A stretch of 55,618 nucleotides of DNA. It comes from Corynebacterium phoceense (GTDB taxonomy: Bacteria; Actinomycetota; Actinomycetes; Mycobacteriales; Mycobacteriaceae). Where the stretch lies: positions 651,232-706,849 of the forward strand of contig NZ_LT596208.1 of the NCBI RefSeq assembly GCF_900092335.1, in the 5' to 3' direction. The notes under the pieces were generated by a model. It was not told the DNA's origin. It ran no database searches and saw only the letters and a list, made by a program, of their open reading frames with translations. Both the position numbers and the translations under genes were made by a program. Positions 30,060 through 38,494 of the stretch are shown piece after piece. Position 1 is the first letter of the stretch; every line of letters starts with the position of its first letter.

Positions 30060-31177
30060 TGTCACACTATTTCGACTACGCGGCGACCCAGCCCATGCGC
30101 CAAGCGGCCGTGGACGCCTGGGTCGCCGCGTCGGGCGCTCTCAACGCCGGCGCGACGTATGCTTCGGGCCGCCGCGCGCGCAGTGTGCTTGACGATGCCC
30201 GTGAGTCCATCGCCGCCGACCTCGGCTGCGAGCCCATCGAGGTCATCTTCACCTCGTCTGGCACCGAGGCGGACAACATCGGCATCCAGGGCCTTTATCG
30301 CGCCCGCGTGGCTGCCGGTGCGCCGGCGCGCGTTGTCTCCACGCCCATCGAGCACCCTGGTGTCCTCGAGACCGTTGCCGCCCTCGCTAAGGAAGGTGCG
30401 ACCGTTGACCTGCTGCCCGTCGGCCACGACGGCCATCTGAGCGACCTCGCGGCGCTCGACGCCCCCGCTGCCGTGGCGACGTGCATGTGGGCCAACAACG
30501 AGACGGGCGCCCTCCAGCCCGTCAAAGAAGTCATCGACCGGGCGGGCGAGACCCCCGTCCACATCGACGCCGTTCAAGTCATGGGCAAGCTGCCTATCGA
30601 CTTCCACGCGCTGGGTGCCACAACGTTGGCCGCCAGTGCCCACAAGTTCGGTGGTCCGCGTGGCGCAGGCCTCCTGCTCGCGCGCCGCTCGCCGGCACCG
30701 CAGCCCATCGCCTACGGCGGGGGACAAGAGCGCGGCATCCGCCCCGGCACCGTCGACGTGGCAGCCGCTTCTGCGACGGCGGCCGCGCTCCACGAGTCGC
30801 TCGCCGAGCTCGAGTCCGAGGCCGCCCGCGTGCGCGTACTGCGCGACGCTCTCCGCGATCGCCTATTGGCCGCCGTGCCCGACGCGATCTGCAACACGCA
30901 TGAGCCGGCGTTGCCCAGCCACCTGCATCTCACGTTCCCGGGCACGGACTCGGATAGCTTGCTCATGCTGGCCGACGCTGCGGGGATAGAGGCATCGGCA
31001 GGCTCCGCATGCCATGCCGGCGTGTACCGCCCCTCGCACGTCCTCGAAGCTATGGGGATCGACCAGGACCACTCCGGTAGTCTGCGGTTTACCCTCGGCC
31101 CCGGCACCACGCAGGCGGACGTGGATGCTGCCTGTCAGGAAATTCCCAGCATCGTGGAGCGAGCTCGCAGCGTATAA
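30059..31177 (+). CDS. Cysteine desulfurase (NifS/IscS-like)
   Basis: PLP enzyme that removes sulfur from cysteine for Fe-S cluster or thio-cofactor synthesis, 372 residues. The PLP-binding lysine is Lys196 in SAHKFGGPRGAG, and the persulfide cysteine is Cys318 in AGSACHAGVY. The start overlaps the fixB stop (TAATG). The location beside mnmA, 7 kb downstream, fits a role in tRNA thiolation as well as Fe-S assembly. The active-site loop SACHAG is the longer NifS/IscS form, not SufS. Confidence 0.93.
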   Translation: MSHYFDYAATQPMRQAAVDAWVAASGALNAGATYASGRRARSVLDDARESIAADLGCEPIEVIFTSSGTEADNIGIQGLYRARVAAGAPARVVSTPIEHPGVLETVAALAKEGATVDLLPVGHDGHLSDLAALDAPAAVATCMWANNETGALQPVKEVIDRAGETPVHIDAVQVMGKLPIDFHALGATTLAASAHKFGGPRGAGLLLARRSPAPQPIAYGGGQERGIRPGTVDVAAASATAAALHESLAELESEAARVRVLRDALRDRLLAAVPDAICNTHEPALPSHLHLTFPGTDSDSLLMLADAAGIEASAGSACHAGVYRPSHVLEAMGIDQDHSGSLRFTLGPGTTQADVDAACQEIPSIVERARSV

Positions 31178-31237
31178 GTAGGAAACTCGTGGGCTTTCGC
31201 CCGTAACGTTCCAGCAGGCGGGAACTACTGTTATCTC

Positions 31238-32509
31238 GTGCAATCAGTTATCGATTTTGTGCGGGAGATTCCGCTCACGGGAACCGCGGCGGGCGTCATC
31301 TACGTGGTGCTACTTGTCCTCGGCGCGGATGTCGTCCTCTGGGCCGGCTGGAAGCGGTGGCACCGCACGGGCCTTACCCTCGCCGTGGCGCTCGCCGCTG
31401 TCTCCGCGGCATGGTTTATTCTCCGCCATTGGGATATTCCCCTCTACCTTTTCGCCGCTGGGCTCGTCTCGGTGCTCGCGCTCGTGGGCGTGGCCGTCCT
31501 GCCGCGCCTGCGCGTGCTCCTCGCGCTCGTCGCCGTCGTCTCCGCCGTGTCCACCGCGGGCCTGGCCAACATGGAATACGGCACGTATCCCACGGTCGCC
31601 TCGCTCGACCCGCAGCCCGTAGCTCCGGAGATGACGCTCGATCAGGTCAAGGCTGCGTCGGCGACGGACGGCGCCCACGGCGCGCTCGTTACCTTCCCGG
31701 TGTCCTCCGCGGTCTCGGGATTCACCTCGCGCGACGCCACGGCGTATCTGCCGCCGGCGTATTTCACGTCGAACGCCACGTTGCCGGTTATCGTCTTGCT
31801 CCACGGCAACCCCGGCGGACCGGAGCAGTGGTTCGGCTCCGGTGAGGCAGCGCAGACCGCGGACCGCTTCCAGGCCGCCAACGGGGGAGTAAGCCCGATC
31901 GTCATCGCTGTCGATGCCACAGGCTCCGAGAACGCCAACCCCATCTGCGCCAACTCTTCGGTCGCCACAGTGATGACGTACCTCACGACGGACGTGCCGA
32001 ACACGATTAAGGCAGACTTCCGCGTGGATGCGGATCAGAAGCACTGGACGGTCGCTGGTTTGAGCTACGGCGGCACGTGCACGCTGCAGATCGCCACGAC
32101 GCACCCGTCCGCATTCGGCTCGGTCATCGATCTGTCCGGTGAGGCGGAGCCGACCATCGGCACGCATGCCGCGACGGTTGAGAAGTTCTTCGGTGGCGAC
32201 GAGTCCAAGTACCAAGCACAAAACCCCGCTAGCCTGCTTACCGCACACAGCTACAAGGATTCGGGGCTGGCCGCCGTTTTCATCGCGGGCACCGCGGATG
32301 AGCATGCGAAGAGCGCGCTCACAGACCTCTCGGCCAAGGCGCGTGCCGCCGGAATTCCGGCGTGGTACGGCACGCTCGAAGGTGGACATTCCTTTGACGT
32401 GTGGCGCCCTGGCCTACAACGCGCCTTCGCGTGGGCCGCGCGCCGCGGCGGGCTCACTGTAACGACCGACCCCTTCGACGGACTGAAAGATTCCGATGTC
32501 ACGCTCTAA
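31238..32509 (+). CDS. Membrane-anchored alpha/beta hydrolase (esterase-D-like)
   Basis: A 423-residue protein. Three or four N-terminal membrane segments (about residues 1-115) precede an esterase-D-type hydrolase domain. The nucleophile is Ser276 in GLSYGG. An aspartate (GTADEH) and His in GGHSFDVW complete a likely triad. The gene overlaps the lipid aminoacyltransferase gene by 14 bases. In other bacteria such pairs make and break aminoacyl-phosphatidylglycerol, so a lipid ester is the likely substrate, by inference. GTG start. Confidence 0.8.
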   Translation: MQSVIDFVREIPLTGTAAGVIYVVLLVLGADVVLWAGWKRWHRTGLTLAVALAAVSAAWFILRHWDIPLYLFAAGLVSVLALVGVAVLPRLRVLLALVAVVSAVSTAGLANMEYGTYPTVASLDPQPVAPEMTLDQVKAASATDGAHGALVTFPVSSAVSGFTSRDATAYLPPAYFTSNATLPVIVLLHGNPGGPEQWFGSGEAAQTADRFQAANGGVSPIVIAVDATGSENANPICANSSVATVMTYLTTDVPNTIKADFRVDADQKHWTVAGLSYGGTCTLQIATTHPSAFGSVIDLSGEAEPTIGTHAATVEKFFGGDESKYQAQNPASLLTAHSYKDSGLAAVFIAGTADEHAKSALTDLSAKARAAGIPAWYGTLEGGHSFDVWRPGLQRAFAWAARRGGLTVTTDPFDGLKDSDVTL

Positions 32510-34841
32510 AACCTTCCTGCGTCGCAACCCAGTGACGCTCCTCCTCATCGTCATCGTGTGGGCTCTGTGGATTCTTGGTGCCTCGGATGGGCTGCTCGAT
32601 GACCTGTCCGTCCACACCGCCGGCGGGGCGTTCATGCTTACGCTGCTTGCCCTCGCCGTGGACATCCCAGCCGAGCGCACCCTGGGGTGGAAACGTTTCC
32701 TCGCCGTGGGCGTGGCAAGCCAGCTCATCGTCGTGCCGCTGTCCCTCGTGATTGCCAAGGGCATTGAGATTGCCGGTCTCAACCGCTGGGGCGATGATCT
32801 CCTGCGCTCGACTCGGATGACGCTCATCGCGTTCATCATTGGCACCGCCGGTTTCGCCTCCGCGCGGCTTCCCCGGCTCTGGCGCCGCCGCGTGCGCCTA
32901 GTCATCCTCGTGCTGCCCGCCACCATGGCCTTGTATTCGGGCACGCTTCCCGATGTCATCGGCGTGACCGCCGCCGTGTTGTCCATCGCCGCGGGAGCCT
33001 GGTGGGCGAAGGAAACCCGCGGCGCGGGGGCATCGGCAAGCGAGAAGCGCGTGCTCACTGCACTGGTGGTGGGGATCGTTGCGCTCGGTCCGCTCTTTGT
33101 TGCGCTCAATCCTGGCGCCGAGGGCCCGTTTAGCCCCGTCACCCAGCTCATGTGGTCCGGCGGTGCTTCCGATGCCCTCACCGCCGGCCTATGCCACTCC
33201 CTGCCCGGCTCGCAGGAGTGCCAGGACGCCCTCAGCTGGTCGCGTGTCTACGGCCTGGGCCCGGCCGTCGCGGACCTCATCCCGCTGCTCATCCAACTCG
33301 TGCTCTGTTATGGGCTGTGGAAGGGCCGCCTCGCCGCGTGGTGGGGTTCGCTTCTCGTTCAATTCGCTGCCATGGCCGTGCTCGTCACGCAGCTCTTCGA
33401 CTTGGATGAAGACGGCGTGGCGCTCTACGGCATCAACCTAGCGGCGGTTCTCGTGCCGTGGCTGGGGTGTGCTTGTGTACTCGTCTGGAACCGCCGCGTG
33501 TTCAGCGTGCGCGAGAATTCCGCCTCGGTCCGCCGCGTACTGCTGCGCCTCCTGCTCGCTTTCGTTGTAGTGAGCGCCGTGTGGTTCGTGGGTGCCTGGC
33601 TTCTGAGGGCTTCCTTTGACGACGCGTCCTTCGGCTCTATCGCGTTTGAATGGCCGTTGCGCTTCTTCCCGCCCGTTGTTGCGCTGCTCCTGCCGTACGC
33701 GCTCGTGCCGGGCACCTCGGCGGCGTGGGCGCTCTACGAGTGGGTGGGCACGGTCTTCTGGCTCTATGCCGCGTGGCAAGGCTGGCGCATATTCGCTCGA
33801 CCTGCTGACCCTTCCGGTGATGCCACTCACGCGCGTGCCATCCTCGAGTCCGGCTCTGGCGACCACCTGTCGTTCATGACTCTGTGGGAGGGCAACCGCT
33901 ACTTCTTTAATGAAGAGGGGGATACGTATGTGGCCTACCGCGCCTCCCGAGGGGTGGCGTTGTCCTTGGGCCAGCCTGTGGGACTTGACACCGAGGGCTG
34001 CGCCGCCGAGTTCGAGGCCTTCGCGCGTGAGAATTCGCTGCGTCCGGCGTGGTACTCCGTTTCCGAAGCCTTCGAGCGCCCGGGGTTCCGCCGCCTCGAA
34101 GTCGCCGAGGAAGCAGTGCTCTCCACCGAGAACACTGAGTTTAAAGGCAAGAAGTTCCAGAACGTGCGTACCGCGCGCAACAAGGCCGGCAAAGAAGGCG
34201 TGACGACTATGTGGACGACGTGGTCGGAACTTTCGCTCGAGCTTCAAGCGGCCGTTATCGCCCTGTCTGAAGAATGGGTCTCCGAGAAGTCTTTGCCGGA
34301 GATGGGCTTTACTCTGGGCTCGCTGCCGGAGCTGCGTGTGCCCGGTACCCGCTTGCTGCTCGCCGTGGGTTCTGACGGTTCTTTGCATGGCGTGACGTCA
34401 TGGTTGCCGGTCCACCATTCCGGCGAGATCGCGGGGTACACGCTCGACGTCATGCGCCGTTCCGAGCATGGGTTTAAAGGCGTCATTGAGCTGCTTATCT
34501 CCGAAGCGCTCCTGCAAGCCGCTGCCGAGGGCTGCGAGTGGATTTCGCTCTCGGGTGCGCCGCTGTCCGGCAGCTCGTCCGAGCCCGGTTTGCTCGACGC
34601 GCTGCTCTCGCGCGTGGGCGAGGAGATGGAGCCGCTCTACGGCTTCCGCACGCTCGCCGCGAGCAAGCGCAAGTTCCAGCCGACGGAGCACGCGTGGTAC
34701 CTCGCGTACGACGATGAGTTGGCGCTGCCTGCTATCGCCGCCGCGGTCGTCCACGCCTATGTGCCGTCGCTCTCGGCTGCGGATGCGGCGCGTGCCGTGC
34801 GCGCGTGGCTCGCCGCGCGATCCGAAAAGTTAAAGCAGTAA
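32496..34841 (+). CDS. MprF-like lipid aminoacyltransferase (DUF2156)
   Basis: A 781-residue protein with about 13 hydrophobic segments in the first 440 residues and a cytosolic C-terminal DUF2156 (GNAT-fold) domain. The C-terminal domain shows the family pattern from YFFNEEGDTYVAYR to the final AWYLAYDDE. MprF-type enzymes transfer amino acids from aminoacyl-tRNA to phosphatidylglycerol; Corynebacterium glutamicum is known to make alanylated phosphatidylglycerol and diacylglycerol by this family. Which lipid and amino acid are used here cannot be read from sequence. Confidence 0.88.
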   Translation: MSRSKTFLRRNPVTLLLIVIVWALWILGASDGLLDDLSVHTAGGAFMLTLLALAVDIPAERTLGWKRFLAVGVASQLIVVPLSLVIAKGIEIAGLNRWGDDLLRSTRMTLIAFIIGTAGFASARLPRLWRRRVRLVILVLPATMALYSGTLPDVIGVTAAVLSIAAGAWWAKETRGAGASASEKRVLTALVVGIVALGPLFVALNPGAEGPFSPVTQLMWSGGASDALTAGLCHSLPGSQECQDALSWSRVYGLGPAVADLIPLLIQLVLCYGLWKGRLAAWWGSLLVQFAAMAVLVTQLFDLDEDGVALYGINLAAVLVPWLGCACVLVWNRRVFSVRENSASVRRVLLRLLLAFVVVSAVWFVGAWLLRASFDDASFGSIAFEWPLRFFPPVVALLLPYALVPGTSAAWALYEWVGTVFWLYAAWQGWRIFARPADPSGDATHARAILESGSGDHLSFMTLWEGNRYFFNEEGDTYVAYRASRGVALSLGQPVGLDTEGCAAEFEAFARENSLRPAWYSVSEAFERPGFRRLEVAEEAVLSTENTEFKGKKFQNVRTARNKAGKEGVTTMWTTWSELSLELQAAVIALSEEWVSEKSLPEMGFTLGSLPELRVPGTRLLLAVGSDGSLHGVTSWLPVHHSGEIAGYTLDVMRRSEHGFKGVIELLISEALLQAAAEGCEWISLSGAPLSGSSSEPGLLDALLSRVGEEMEPLYGFRTLAASKRKFQPTEHAWYLAYDDELALPAIAAAVVHAYVPSLSAADAARAVRAWLAARSEKLKQ

Positions 34842-34889
34842 CGCGTGTTGTGTGTGTGACTCGTGTGATTGATGTGTAGTGTCGCAGAC

Positions 34890-36029
34890 ATGATCTCTGC
34901 ACGCCGTATCGTCGCGGCCCTTACGGCTGCCGCACTTGCTCTGTCCACAGCCACCGTTTCCAGCACCGTCGCTCAGGCCCAAGACCTGGGCGGCCTCGTT
35001 GCACCCAGCGGCATCGATGTCTCTGGACACCAGCACACCACGCTCGCCGGCATTGACTGGAACGCCGTGAAGTCGGACGGCCAGTCCTTCGCGTTCGTCA
35101 AGGCCACCGAGGGCGAAGGCTGGGTTAACAGCCACTACGTCGGCGACGCGAACGCCGCGAAGATGGCCGGTCTCAAGGTCGGCGCGTACCACTACGCCCG
35201 CCCAGCAGCGGATCCCGCTCGCCAGGCCGCGGAGTTTGCTGCACAGCTCGCCCTCGTCCCGGGCCAGACCCTGCCGCCGGTCCTCGACCTCGAGGTCTCT
35301 GAGGGTAAGTCCCCGGCCGAGCTCGTGGCCTGGACGCGCACCTTCACCTCGGAGCTGCAGCGTCTAACCGGCCGCACCCCGATGATCTACACGTACAAGT
35401 ACTTCTGGCTCCACGAGATGGGCAACACGACGGAGTTCTCCGAGTTCCCGCTGTGGCTCGCCGCGTACCAGGATCAGGCCCCGGAGCCGGTGGGCGGCTG
35501 GGACCGTATCGCCTTCTGGCAGCGCTCTGACTCCGGCCGCGTGGGCGGCATCACTGGCCCGGTGGATATGAACATCTTCAATGGCACCCAGATGCAGCTC
35601 GAGACGTTCTCTGCCGGTAACTACATCGACTTCGGCGGCATCCTTGAGAACCTCGTCATCCCGGGCGTTGACCTGTCCGGCGACGCACGTGCCGTCATTG
35701 CTGCCATCCTTGCTTTGTCCGTCGGCGCCGCCGTCGCTCCTGCCCTCACCGAGGCTGCCGGAGGGGACCAGTTTACAGATATGGCCAAGGCACTCATCGC
35801 CAACGACGCGCTGCCGAAGGAGAAGCTCGAGGAGATGCTGAAGAACGGTGCCACCCTCTCCGACCTCGCGCTGCTGCTCGACAACGCGGCGCACCTGTCC
35901 AACACCGAGGTCGACGCCGTCGAGGTCGACCACGCGCAGAAGGCCGCCCGCGAGGCTGGCGTGCAGTTGCCGCAGCTCGACTCCGGCGCTGTCGCGGCGG
36001 CCGTGAACCGGATGCTCGCCGGGGCTTAA
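34890..36029 (+). CDS. Secreted GH25 lysozyme (muramidase)
   Basis: A 379-residue protein with a Sec signal peptide (about residues 1-31, cleavage near AQAQ). The GH25 domain begins GIDVSGHQ. The catalytic acidic pair is Asp133/Glu135 in VLDLEVSEG, and a conserved aspartate lies in GPVDMNIFNG. The last 140 residues are an Ala-rich helical extension that is not a standard cell-wall anchor. ATG 34890 gives a good signal peptide; starts at 34869 or 34872 would place polar residues before it. Likely a cell-wall remodelling enzyme. Confidence 0.9.
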   Translation: MISARRIVAALTAAALALSTATVSSTVAQAQDLGGLVAPSGIDVSGHQHTTLAGIDWNAVKSDGQSFAFVKATEGEGWVNSHYVGDANAAKMAGLKVGAYHYARPAADPARQAAEFAAQLALVPGQTLPPVLDLEVSEGKSPAELVAWTRTFTSELQRLTGRTPMIYTYKYFWLHEMGNTTEFSEFPLWLAAYQDQAPEPVGGWDRIAFWQRSDSGRVGGITGPVDMNIFNGTQMQLETFSAGNYIDFGGILENLVIPGVDLSGDARAVIAAILALSVGAAVAPALTEAAGGDQFTDMAKALIANDALPKEKLEEMLKNGATLSDLALLLDNAAHLSNTEVDAVEVDHAQKAAREAGVQLPQLDSGAVAAAVNRMLAGA

Positions 36030-36043
36030 ACGGCAGCGCTGAC

Positions 36044-36114
36044 AATAGCCACAACGTCCGAATAGGGTCTCGGTTTTTCACATTTCGACTCCTTATTCGG
36101 ATGTTGTGGCTATT
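36044..36114. repeat. 71-bp palindromic element, copy 2
   Basis: The arms 36044-36067 and 36091-36114 pair over 24 positions with two G-U wobbles. The arm core is CCACAACGTCCGAATA, as in copy 1 at 20951-21021. The spacer of about 23 nt again contains ATTTCGA. It fills the gap between the convergent lysozyme (+) and AbiEi-like (-) genes, 15 and 6 bases from their stops. Confidence 0.85.
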
Positions 36115-36119
36115 TCGGT

Positions 36120-36983
36120 CTAATGATGGACGTCCCACGGATCGTCGCGCGTACTAAACCACCGGTGCCACTGCCGGACCGGTGTGTGGACTTTCGCCTC
36201 CAAGTCGGGATTCAGCGCCGTCGAGATTTGCCGGAGGATATCGTCGCGGTGGTACGTCACGCAGCTTCCCGTATAGCGCAGCGGACGCCAGCCGCGCAGC
36301 ACTGCGTCGTTTGTCTTCCACGCGTCGCGAATGGTCTCGGGTTTCCGGGAGTGGTACTCGAAGCCGTCGATTTCTACGGCACATCCCAATTTGGGCAGCA
36401 CGATGTCCCAGAGATAGGGTCCGATGAAAGCATTGGATTCAGTGTGCAGGCCGAGCTCGCGCAATCCGCGAACGATACTTCTTTCTGCGCCCGAGTCGGT
36501 CCCGAGTGCCGCGCGATCGAGGAGCGCCCGCGAGCGTTTCGGGAGGCGAGCAATCGACTCCATATGCTCTTCGAGCCGGATTTTTCCGGGCTGACCGGCA
36601 TATGCGCGCTCGAGGTATTTCAGGCCCAGCTCGTCGTCATCTATGCATGCGACCGCGAGAATTGGGTAGTGAATGCGTGCCTTGCTGTGGACGTCGTTCG
36701 CAAGCTGCGTTGTGCGGTGCGCAACGAAGAACTGCGAGTGGGGAAGAGTTTCTGAATACGCGACGTGGAGCGGCAGCGTCAGCGGCTTTCCATGAGCTAT
36801 CTGTCCTGCGGTGATCCCAGTGAGAACGAGGTCCGGCGTCCGGTCTTGAAGGATGACAGCTAACTCCGCCGCTGTGGGCGTGCGGCTCAGATACAAGCCT
36901 CTGCAGATGGGCACGGCCTTGCCGTTCTTGACAAGCGTGCGCAGCTTCGAGCGGCTGAGCTCCGAAAGGACGAGGTCATCCAT
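36120..36983 (-). CDS. AbiEi-type antitoxin-like winged helix fused to DUF559 endonuclease-like domain
   Basis: A 287-residue protein starting MDDLVLSEL, preceded by AAGGGGG. A longer in-frame start exists, but the extra N-terminus is low in conserved character and overlaps the neighbouring gene. The N-terminal part resembles the winged-helix domain of type IV AbiEi antitoxins (LSRSKLRTLVKNGKAVPICRGLYL). The C-terminal part resembles DUF559/Vsr-like endonuclease folds (ldivlPKLGCAVEIDG, then WKTNDAVLRGW). No AbiEii nucleotidyltransferase gene is adjacent. Such orphans are common in Actinobacteria; function unknown. Confidence 0.7.
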   Translation of the reverse strand: MDDLVLSELSRSKLRTLVKNGKAVPICRGLYLSRTPTAAELAVILQDRTPDLVLTGITAGQIAHGKPLTLPLHVAYSETLPHSQFFVAHRTTQLANDVHSKARIHYPILAVACIDDDELGLKYLERAYAGQPGKIRLEEHMESIARLPKRSRALLDRAALGTDSGAERSIVRGLRELGLHTESNAFIGPYLWDIVLPKLGCAVEIDGFEYHSRKPETIRDAWKTNDAVLRGWRPLRYTGSCVTYHRDDILRQISTALNPDLEAKVHTPVRQWHRWFSTRDDPWDVHH

Positions 36984-37026
36984 GATAATCCCCCTTGAAT
37001 GTGTGGTCCCCGTCCCGGAGCTTAAC

Positions 37027-37860
37027 CTACTCGGCGGGATCGCGCAGTGCGTCCGTCCCCTTGAAAAATTTCCGGGTCCAGCGTTCGTCCTCGTAACGCG
37101 CGGGCACGGCGCCGGCGAGCAGTGGTTTTGTAAGCGCCGCAAACTCCGGTGAGCCCTCTACAGGAAGCTCAGTATCGGAGGCGATGAGAATGATGTTCCC
37201 GTAGCGGCGGCCCTTGAGCATCGGCGGATCCGCGATGACGGCCACATGAGAGAAGACCTGCGCCAGGCCGGCCAGCTCCGCCTTCGCCACCCGCAGCGAG
37301 GAGTGGTCGCCGCAGTTCGCGACATACAGGCCGCCCGCGCTCAGTGCCGAGTGAGCCGCCTCGAAGAACTCGACCGTGGTGAGAGGACGCGGGGTTGTGG
37401 AACCCGCGAAGACGTCGCGGATGATGACATCGCAACGCCCCGGCGGGAAGCCGAAGGTCACCGCGCGCGCCTCCCCGGCGCGGATCTTGACGGTGGGGGC
37501 AGACGGGATATCGAAAAGCTCACGCACCAACTGTCCGAGCTTGGCATCAAGCTCTACCACGGTGTTGTGCGAGTTAGGCCAGACGGAAGCGAAATAGCGC
37601 GCCAGCGAGCACCCCGCGCCGCCCAGGTGGACGAGTCGGCGACTAGGAGCCAGCGACTCGACAGCCGCAGCGATCCAGCGCATGTACTCGAACTCAAGCT
37701 CCTTCGGTTCATCGATCACGATGTGCGAGGACGGCACGCCGTTGACGTTGAGGATATACGCGCCCTCCCGGAATGGGTCGGCTTCGACGGAAGCCGAGCC
37801 CGTGGAAATCTCGTAGGTGCCGACCCGAGGGTCGGAGGAGTGCGCGCGTTGTCTACCCAT
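37027..37860 (-). CDS. Spermidine-synthase-like (SpeE-fold) protein
   Basis: A 277-residue Rossmann-fold protein with the SpeE-type glycine motif HLGGAGCSLARY and the acidic residue pair in VVELDAKLGQ. Polyamine-binding residues are not clearly conserved, and no speD or speB gene is nearby, so true spermidine synthesis is uncertain; it may be another methyltransferase-fold enzyme. TATAGCGC lies directly before ATG 37860 on the - strand, compatible with a leaderless or very short transcript. Confidence 0.75.
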   Translation of the reverse strand: MGRQRAHSSDPRVGTYEISTGSASVEADPFREGAYILNVNGVPSSHIVIDEPKELEFEYMRWIAAAVESLAPSRRLVHLGGAGCSLARYFASVWPNSHNTVVELDAKLGQLVRELFDIPSAPTVKIRAGEARAVTFGFPPGRCDVIIRDVFAGSTTPRPLTTVEFFEAAHSALSAGGLYVANCGDHSSLRVAKAELAGLAQVFSHVAVIADPPMLKGRRYGNIILIASDTELPVEGSPEFAALTKPLLAGAVPARYEDERWTRKFFKGTDALRDPAE

Positions 37861-37899
37861 GCGCTATACCTTACTAAGGGCAGGCTCGTCGGACGCATG

Positions 37900-37918
37900 T
37901 TAGGTTAGGTTTTTAAGC
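37900..37918. promoter_or_regulatory. Iron-box-like sequence between divergent genes
   Basis: TTAGGTTAGG (37900-37909) matches the left half of the DtxR consensus; the right half (TTTTTAAGC) does not. It lies between the SpeE-like gene and the VIT-family gene, whose product is of a metal-transport family. Binding is unproven. Confidence 0.35.
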
Positions 37919-37954
37919 CTAGACCAGCTCTTATAGGTCGCGCATAATGAATGC

Positions 37955-38467
37955 ATGGTCACTGTTAATTCCTTGCGCGCAGCGGTGCTTGGCGCGAACG
38001 ACGGCATCATCAGCAATGCCGCGCTTCTCCTCGGCGTTATAGGCTCCGGTGCTTCCGATGCCGCCATTCTCACCGCCGGCATCCTCTCCGGCTACGGCAT
38101 TTCGGATAGGACCGCGCACAAGGCGGCGCAGGAGATTGGAGAGGGCGACCCGCTCACCGCGCACCTGCAGATTGAGTACGGCCTCGATGGCGAGAAACTC
38201 ACTAATCCCTGGGAGGCAGCCGCGGCTTCGGGCGCTTCCTTCCTGGCCGGTGCGGCGCTGCCGTTGGCATCAGTGTTCTTCTCCTTCAACTCTGCCCTCG
38301 TCGTCTTCGCGACGACGTTGCTCGTGCTGGTGATTACGTGCTTTACCTCGGCCAAACTCTCTGACACGGGTCCCGTGCGCGCGGTACTCCGGCTCGTGCT
38401 GGGTGGCGCGCTCGGCCTGGCGGTCACCTACGGCATCGGCGCAGCGTTTGGTGGGGTCGTGGGATAA
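37955..38467 (+). CDS. Shortened VIT1/Ccc1-family membrane protein
   Basis: A 170-residue VIT-family protein; relatives are about 230 residues and transport Fe2+ or Mn2+. The first helix (RAAVLGANDGIISNA) and the last three are normal. The middle is missing about 60 residues: after AGILSGYGISDRTAHKAAQEI the sequence jumps to the DPLTAHLQIEYG segment that normally follows a second helix and a long cytosolic metal-binding helix. The frame is intact. Transport activity is therefore doubtful. A TAATGA box lies just before the ATG. Confidence 0.75.
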   Translation: MVTVNSLRAAVLGANDGIISNAALLLGVIGSGASDAAILTAGILSGYGISDRTAHKAAQEIGEGDPLTAHLQIEYGLDGEKLTNPWEAAAASGASFLAGAALPLASVFFSFNSALVVFATTLLVLVITCFTSAKLSDTGPVRAVLRLVLGGALGLAVTYGIGAAFGGVVG

Positions 38468-38494
38468 TTTGCCTTAAGGGATAAACTGACCTCC

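Noticed and set aside
38437..38446. GGCATCGGCG near-matches (also 22222, 22643, 48205) as motif copies
   Set aside because: They lack the A at the tenth position and encode Gly-Ile-Gly; kept out of the count.
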